Positions 6,918 to 9,420 of a stretch of DNA of 9,420 nt are shown one piece after another; positions within the stretch are counted from its first letter, which is position 1; every line of letters starts with the position of its first letter. The stretch covers positions 1-9,420 of the forward strand of contig QMZJ01000043.1 of the NCBI GenBank assembly GCA_003663115.1, read 5' to 3'. The notes beneath the pieces were generated by a model. The model was not told the origin of the DNA. It worked only from the letters and a program-made list of their open reading frames with translations, and ran no database searches. Origin of the DNA: Candidatus Altarchaeales archaeon. Lineage in GTDB: Archaea; Altiarchaeota; Altiarchaeia; IMC4; QMZM01. A program made the translations under genes and the position numbers.

Positions 6918-7619
6918 ATGAGACCCATGAAGGTACTTGCAAAGAACATTGCGGGGGAGATAACACTGTCCGATAACCCCGGGGCCGTTATGAAGAAGTG
7001 GCGTGAAATCTTCGGGATTAGACAGTGTGATATCGCAAAAAACCTGGGGGTATCCCCCTCGGTTATCTCGGACTATGAGTCCGGGCGCAGAGGATCCCCG
7101 GGGATCAAGTTTGTTAGGAGATTCATCAATACATTGATCTCAACGGATATTAAGAATGGCGATGGCGTGGTAAAAAAATTCTCGGCGAATTTTGAGCCAG
7201 GGGCAATTCTTGATATAAGAGAGTTTCTTGCTCCGGTTCCGGCTGAGGATATAGTAATGGCTGTTGATGGAGAAGTGATAGTGGGTGATGACCTGGAGAT
7301 GATGGACCTATGGGGTTATACGGTAATAGATTCTATCAAGGCCATACTGGAGCTCTCCGAGAGGGAGCTCATGAGGTTATACGGCTCATCTGAGGAGCGC
7401 GCTTTAATATTCACCAAGGTTCATCTCGGTAGATCTCCCATGATAGCGATAAAGGTAACGCATCCAAAACCAAGGATCGTCGTACTACATGGACTTATGC
7501 CGAGGGAGGTAGATAAACTCGCCATAAAGATTGCGAAATTGGAGGGAATTCCATTAATTATTTCGAAGATTCGGTCGGAGGATGAATTGGTTGCCAGTCT
7601 AAGGGAATCGGTATCTTAA
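6918..7619 (+). CDS. Xre-type HTH transcriptional regulator (MJ1545-like)
   Basis: A 233-aa cytosolic protein. Residues 24-79 carry a Cro/C1-type helix-turn-helix (VMKKWREIFGIRQCDIAKNL, then GVSPSVISDYESGRRGSPG), whose SVISDYESGRR recognition region is very typical. The remaining 150 residues form an alpha/beta domain (IVMAVDGEVIVGDD, SPMIAIKVTHPKPRIVVLHG, EGIPLIISK) that may sense a ligand; I cannot name it. Archaeal regulators of this type are often found directly before HMG-CoA synthase, as recalled for MJ1545 and MJ1546. Here only 4 nt separate them, so this protein probably senses or controls mevalonate or lipid precursor supply. An in-frame TTG at 6903 would lengthen it and ATG 6927 would shorten it. 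I prefer ATG 6918 because a TATA box lies 24 nt upstream. Confidence 0.85.
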   Translation: MRPMKVLAKNIAGEITLSDNPGAVMKKWREIFGIRQCDIAKNLGVSPSVISDYESGRRGSPGIKFVRRFINTLISTDIKNGDGVVKKFSANFEPGAILDIREFLAPVPAEDIVMAVDGEVIVGDDLEMMDLWGYTVIDSIKAILELSERELMRLYGSSEERALIFTKVHLGRSPMIAIKVTHPKPRIVVLHGLMPREVDKLAIKIAKLEGIPLIISKIRSEDELVASLRESVS

Positions 7620-7623
7620 GAAA

Positions 7624-8679
7624 ATGGCTGTTGGAATTGTGGGTTATGGTGTATACCTACCAAAATATAGGATAAAGACGGAGGAAATCGCGAGGGTTTG
7701 GGGGGCTGATAGTAAAAACGTAAGTAATTCCCTCCTCATCCATGAGAAAACGGTCCCGGCGATAGACGAAGATACTGCAACCATTTCTGTGGAGTGTGCG
7801 AGGAATGCCATTCAGCATGCCGGGATCAACCCTCGGGACATAGGAGCAATCTATGTCGGTTCCGAGTCCCATCCATACGCGGTGAAACCTACTGCAACTA
7901 TAGTTGCCGCGGCCATTGATGCGGTCCCGGAGTTAACCGCAGCGGATTATGAGTTCGCGTGTAAGGCGGGAACGGCCGCGATACAGACGTCCATGGGTCT
8001 CGTGAGGTCTAAAATGATCAGATATGGACTGGCTATTGGCGCAGATACATCTCAGGGAAAGCCAGGGGATGCACTGGAATATACGGCATCTGCCGGTGGG
8101 GGGGCATATATCATCGGAACAAAGAGTCTAATTGCAGAGATTCATGATACATACTCATATACAACAGATACCCCAGATTTCTGGAGACGGGAGGGTCAGG
8201 AATTTCCCTCCCATGGAGCGAGGTTTACCGGGCAGCCAGCCTATTTCAAGCACGTTATAGAGGCAGCCAGGGGGATAATGAGTAGGAATAAACTAAAGCC
8301 AGATGACTTTGACCATGTCGTTTTTCACCAACCAAATGGAAAATTTCCTCTGAGGGCGGCAAAAACTATTGGTTTTGAGGAAAAGCAGGTAATGAAGGGC
8401 CTGGTTACCCCATATATAGGCAATACATACTCCGGTTCAACCCTCTTAGGATTAGCAAGAATCCTTGACGATGCTAATGAGGGTGAGATGATCCTGGCGG
8501 TTTCATATGGCTCCGGGGCGGGGAGTGATGCGTTCATCATAGAGGTTACAAAGGAAAACGAAAAGAGAAGAAATCCAAAACCATTACGGGATTTTATGGA
8601 CAGAAAGGAGTACATAGATTATGCGACATATGCCAAATTTAAGAGCAAGATTAAGGGTGTGAGTTTGGAGAAACCATAA
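7624..8679 (+). CDS. Archaeal hydroxymethylglutaryl-CoA synthase
   Basis: Condenses acetyl-CoA with acetoacetyl-CoA to HMG-CoA, the committed precursor of mevalonate and hence archaeal isoprenoid lipids. The 351-aa length is normal for archaeal forms. The thiolase-fold motifs are intact: GSESHPYAVKPT with the base E81, the nucleophile C113 in YEFACKAGTA, H235 in VFHQPNGK, and GNTYSGS at 266-272. The tail KEYIDYATYAKFKSKI (328-343) is characteristic of the archaeal subfamily. In Methanothermococcus this enzyme forms a channel-sharing complex with acetoacetyl-CoA thiolase and a DUF35 protein, and the thiolase follows here. The start lies 4 nt after the regulator stop with no strong ribosome binding site, so translation is probably coupled. 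The gene is complete with no missing residue. Confidence 0.96.
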   Translation: MAVGIVGYGVYLPKYRIKTEEIARVWGADSKNVSNSLLIHEKTVPAIDEDTATISVECARNAIQHAGINPRDIGAIYVGSESHPYAVKPTATIVAAAIDAVPELTAADYEFACKAGTAAIQTSMGLVRSKMIRYGLAIGADTSQGKPGDALEYTASAGGGAYIIGTKSLIAEIHDTYSYTTDTPDFWRREGQEFPSHGARFTGQPAYFKHVIEAARGIMSRNKLKPDDFDHVVFHQPNGKFPLRAAKTIGFEEKQVMKGLVTPYIGNTYSGSTLLGLARILDDANEGEMILAVSYGSGAGSDAFIIEVTKENEKRRNPKPLRDFMDRKEYIDYATYAKFKSKIKGVSLEKP

Positions 8680-8683
8680 GGCA

Positions 8684-8703
8684 GTGACGCTTTGATGTGA
8701 CGC
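8684..8703 (+). repeat. Short direct repeat GTGACGC after the HMG-CoA synthase stop
   Basis: GTGACGC occurs at 8684-8690 and again at 8697-8703, followed by TTTGA and AAAGG respectively. CTTT at 8690-8693 can also pair with AAAG at 8704-8707. It lies just before the AAA-loop hairpin array and may be a worn member of it, but it is short enough to be chance. Confidence 0.35.
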
Positions 8704-8721
8704 AAAGGCTCGAAGATGTGT

Positions 8722-8811
8722 TGAATCAAAGATTCAGACACACACCCGACAAAGTCGGCCGTGTTCCAAAACTGCAAAGCAGTTTTGAGAACGCGCACCC
8801 GACAAAGTCGG
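8722..8811 (+). repeat. Array of four hairpins with AAA loops in the HMG-CoA synthase-thiolase gap
   Basis: Four perfect inverted repeats occur in 90 bases, each with a three-base AAA loop. TGAATC/GATTCA is at 8722-8736. CCGAC/GTCGG is at 8746-8758, extendable by ACAC with GTGT (8742-8745 and 8761-8764) around a two-base bulge. CAAAACTGC/GCAGTTTTG is at 8767-8787, and extends to 8760-8795 as about 16 pairs with one bulged A (8788) and one G-U pair. CCGAC/GTCGG recurs at 8799-8811. The array lies inside what should be one transcription unit and reads in no conserved frame. It could be a REP-like palindromic element, an mRNA-stabilising or processing structure, or a partial terminator. None ends in a T-run, which argues against a standard intrinsic terminator. 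Confidence 0.85.
8743..8811 (+). repeat. Direct repeat CACCCGACAAAGTCGG flanking the long hairpin
   Basis: The 16-base sequence CACCCGACAAAGTCGG is present identically at 8743-8758 and 8796-8811. Each copy is itself a hairpin, and the pair brackets the long hairpin symmetrically with 37 bases between them. The layout resembles a composite palindromic element rather than chance repeats. Confidence 0.85.
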
Positions 8812-8847
8812 TTATGCCCCACAGTAAATTTAACCATAAAACAAAAA

Positions 8848-9420
8848 ATGAGCAGAAAGGTGGCGATCATCGGAATTGGAATGACGAGGTTCGGTGAACT
8901 CTGGGATAAGAGATACAGAGATCTGATTACAGAGGCAGGTGCCGATGCAATCAAGGATGCCGGGATTGAGGGGGAGGATATACAGGGTTTATACATAGGA
9001 TCAATGTCCCCAGGCCTGTTTGCGGGTCAGGAGCACATCGGTGCCCTGGTTGCAGATTATAGTGGCCTTTCCGGAATTCCGGCAACGAGGATCGAGGCAG
9101 CCTGTGCCTCCGGGGGTTTGGCTCTGAGGGAGGCGTATCTAACGATTAAGTCGGGGGCCATGGACATAGTCATTGCGGGGGGCGTGGAGAAGATGACAGA
9201 TGTTACCACATCATCCGCAATGATAGCCCTGATGGGCGCCGGGGACCAGGAATGGGAGGCGTTCAAAGGGGTTACATTTCCCAGTTTATATGCCTTGATG
9301 GCGAGAAGACATATGGTGGAGTATGGAACGACGATAGAACAGATATCCCAGGTTGCGGTAAAGAGTCATAACAACGCCAGCCTGAATCCATACGCCCAAT
9401 TTCCATTTAAGGTGACATTG
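8848..9420 (+). CDS. Acetyl-CoA acetyltransferase (archaeal SCP-x-type thiolase), N-terminal part
   Basis: The first 191 residues of a thiolase, running off the window. Thiolase condenses two acetyl-CoA to acetoacetyl-CoA, the substrate of the HMG-CoA synthase upstream. The N-terminal VAIIGIGMTRFGEL, the nucleophile C86 in RIEAACASGG, IVIAGGVEKMTD at 107-118, and the loop ending KSHNNASLNPYAQFP at 172-186 are typical of the archaeal SCP-x-like branch. The catalytic His and second Cys lie beyond the edge. I use ATG 8848 because the protein's first beta strand follows directly. No Shine-Dalgarno site precedes it. A TAAATTTAA stretch at 8825-8833 is TATA-like but only about 19 nt away, so an own promoter is uncertain. 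A DUF35 gene is the expected next neighbour. Confidence 0.94.
   Translation, partial: MSRKVAIIGIGMTRFGELWDKRYRDLITEAGADAIKDAGIEGEDIQGLYIGSMSPGLFAGQEHIGALVADYSGLSGIPATRIEAACASGGLALREAYLTIKSGAMDIVIAGGVEKMTDVTTSSAMIALMGAGDQEWEAFKGVTFPSLYALMARRHMVEYGTTIEQISQVAVKSHNNASLNPYAQFPFKVTL

Noticed and set aside
8743..8811. Possible CRISPR fragment
   Set aside because: Only two 16-base copies exist, each internally palindromic, and the sequence between them is itself a hairpin rather than a unique spacer. No cas gene is seen.
8697..8897. Open plus-strand frame of 66 codons through the hairpin array
   Set aside because: It starts with GTG, runs through the repeats and ends inside the thiolase gene in another frame; its composition is not protein-like.
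8619..8996. Minus-strand frame of 125 codons
   Set aside because: It spans the end of HMG-CoA synthase, the hairpin gap and the start of thiolase; both real genes are on the other strand with full family motifs.

Overview
The window looks like chromosomal DNA from a euryarchaeon. The evidence is a single archaeal-type MCM helicase with a C4 zinc site and a C-terminal winged helix, a presenilin-like membrane protease, a PIN-domain/VirB11-like ATPase fusion, the archaeal HMG-CoA synthase plus SCP-x-type thiolase pair, TATA boxes placed about 24 nt upstream of ATG codons (leaderless-type promoters), and heavy use of AGA/AGG arginine codons. I cannot name the genus. The gene order fits a methanogen, ANME or Archaeoglobus-like lineage, but the sequence alone does not decide between them.

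Layout. Positions 1-212 hold an open plus-strand frame that may be the tail of a gene starting outside the window. About 270 bases without a convincing gene follow. A small membrane-anchored pilin-like protein (482-922, +) converges, with a 1-nt gap, on a four-gene minus-strand cluster. Read 5' to 3' on the minus strand, that cluster is: PIN-domain ATPase (6836-5244), an unrecognised 478-aa protein (5242-3806), MCM (3750-1744) and a presenilin-like protease (1736-924). Gaps are 1, 55 and 7 nt. The 55-nt gap contains two T-tracts, so MCM and the protease may be partly uncoupled from the two genes before them. A compact divergent promoter (6837-6917) separates this cluster from a plus-strand mevalonate group: an Xre-type regulator (6918-7619), HMG-CoA synthase (7624-8679) and acetyl-CoA acetyltransferase (8848 to beyond the window edge). 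Between the synthase and the thiolase lies a tight array of perfect hairpins, all with an AAA loop.

How the genes work together. The plus-strand group makes HMG-CoA from acetyl-CoA for isoprenoid (archaeal lipid) synthesis. In characterised archaea the thiolase and synthase form a complex with a DUF35 protein, which would be expected just downstream of the window. The Xre-type protein next to them is a candidate regulator. In the minus-strand cluster, MCM is the replicative helicase. The gene before it ends in a winged-helix-like segment that resembles the end of MCM, so it is a candidate MCM partner or replication-linked DNA-binding protein. The PIN ATPase is probably a nucleic-acid processing enzyme. 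The role of the membrane protease in this cluster is unclear.
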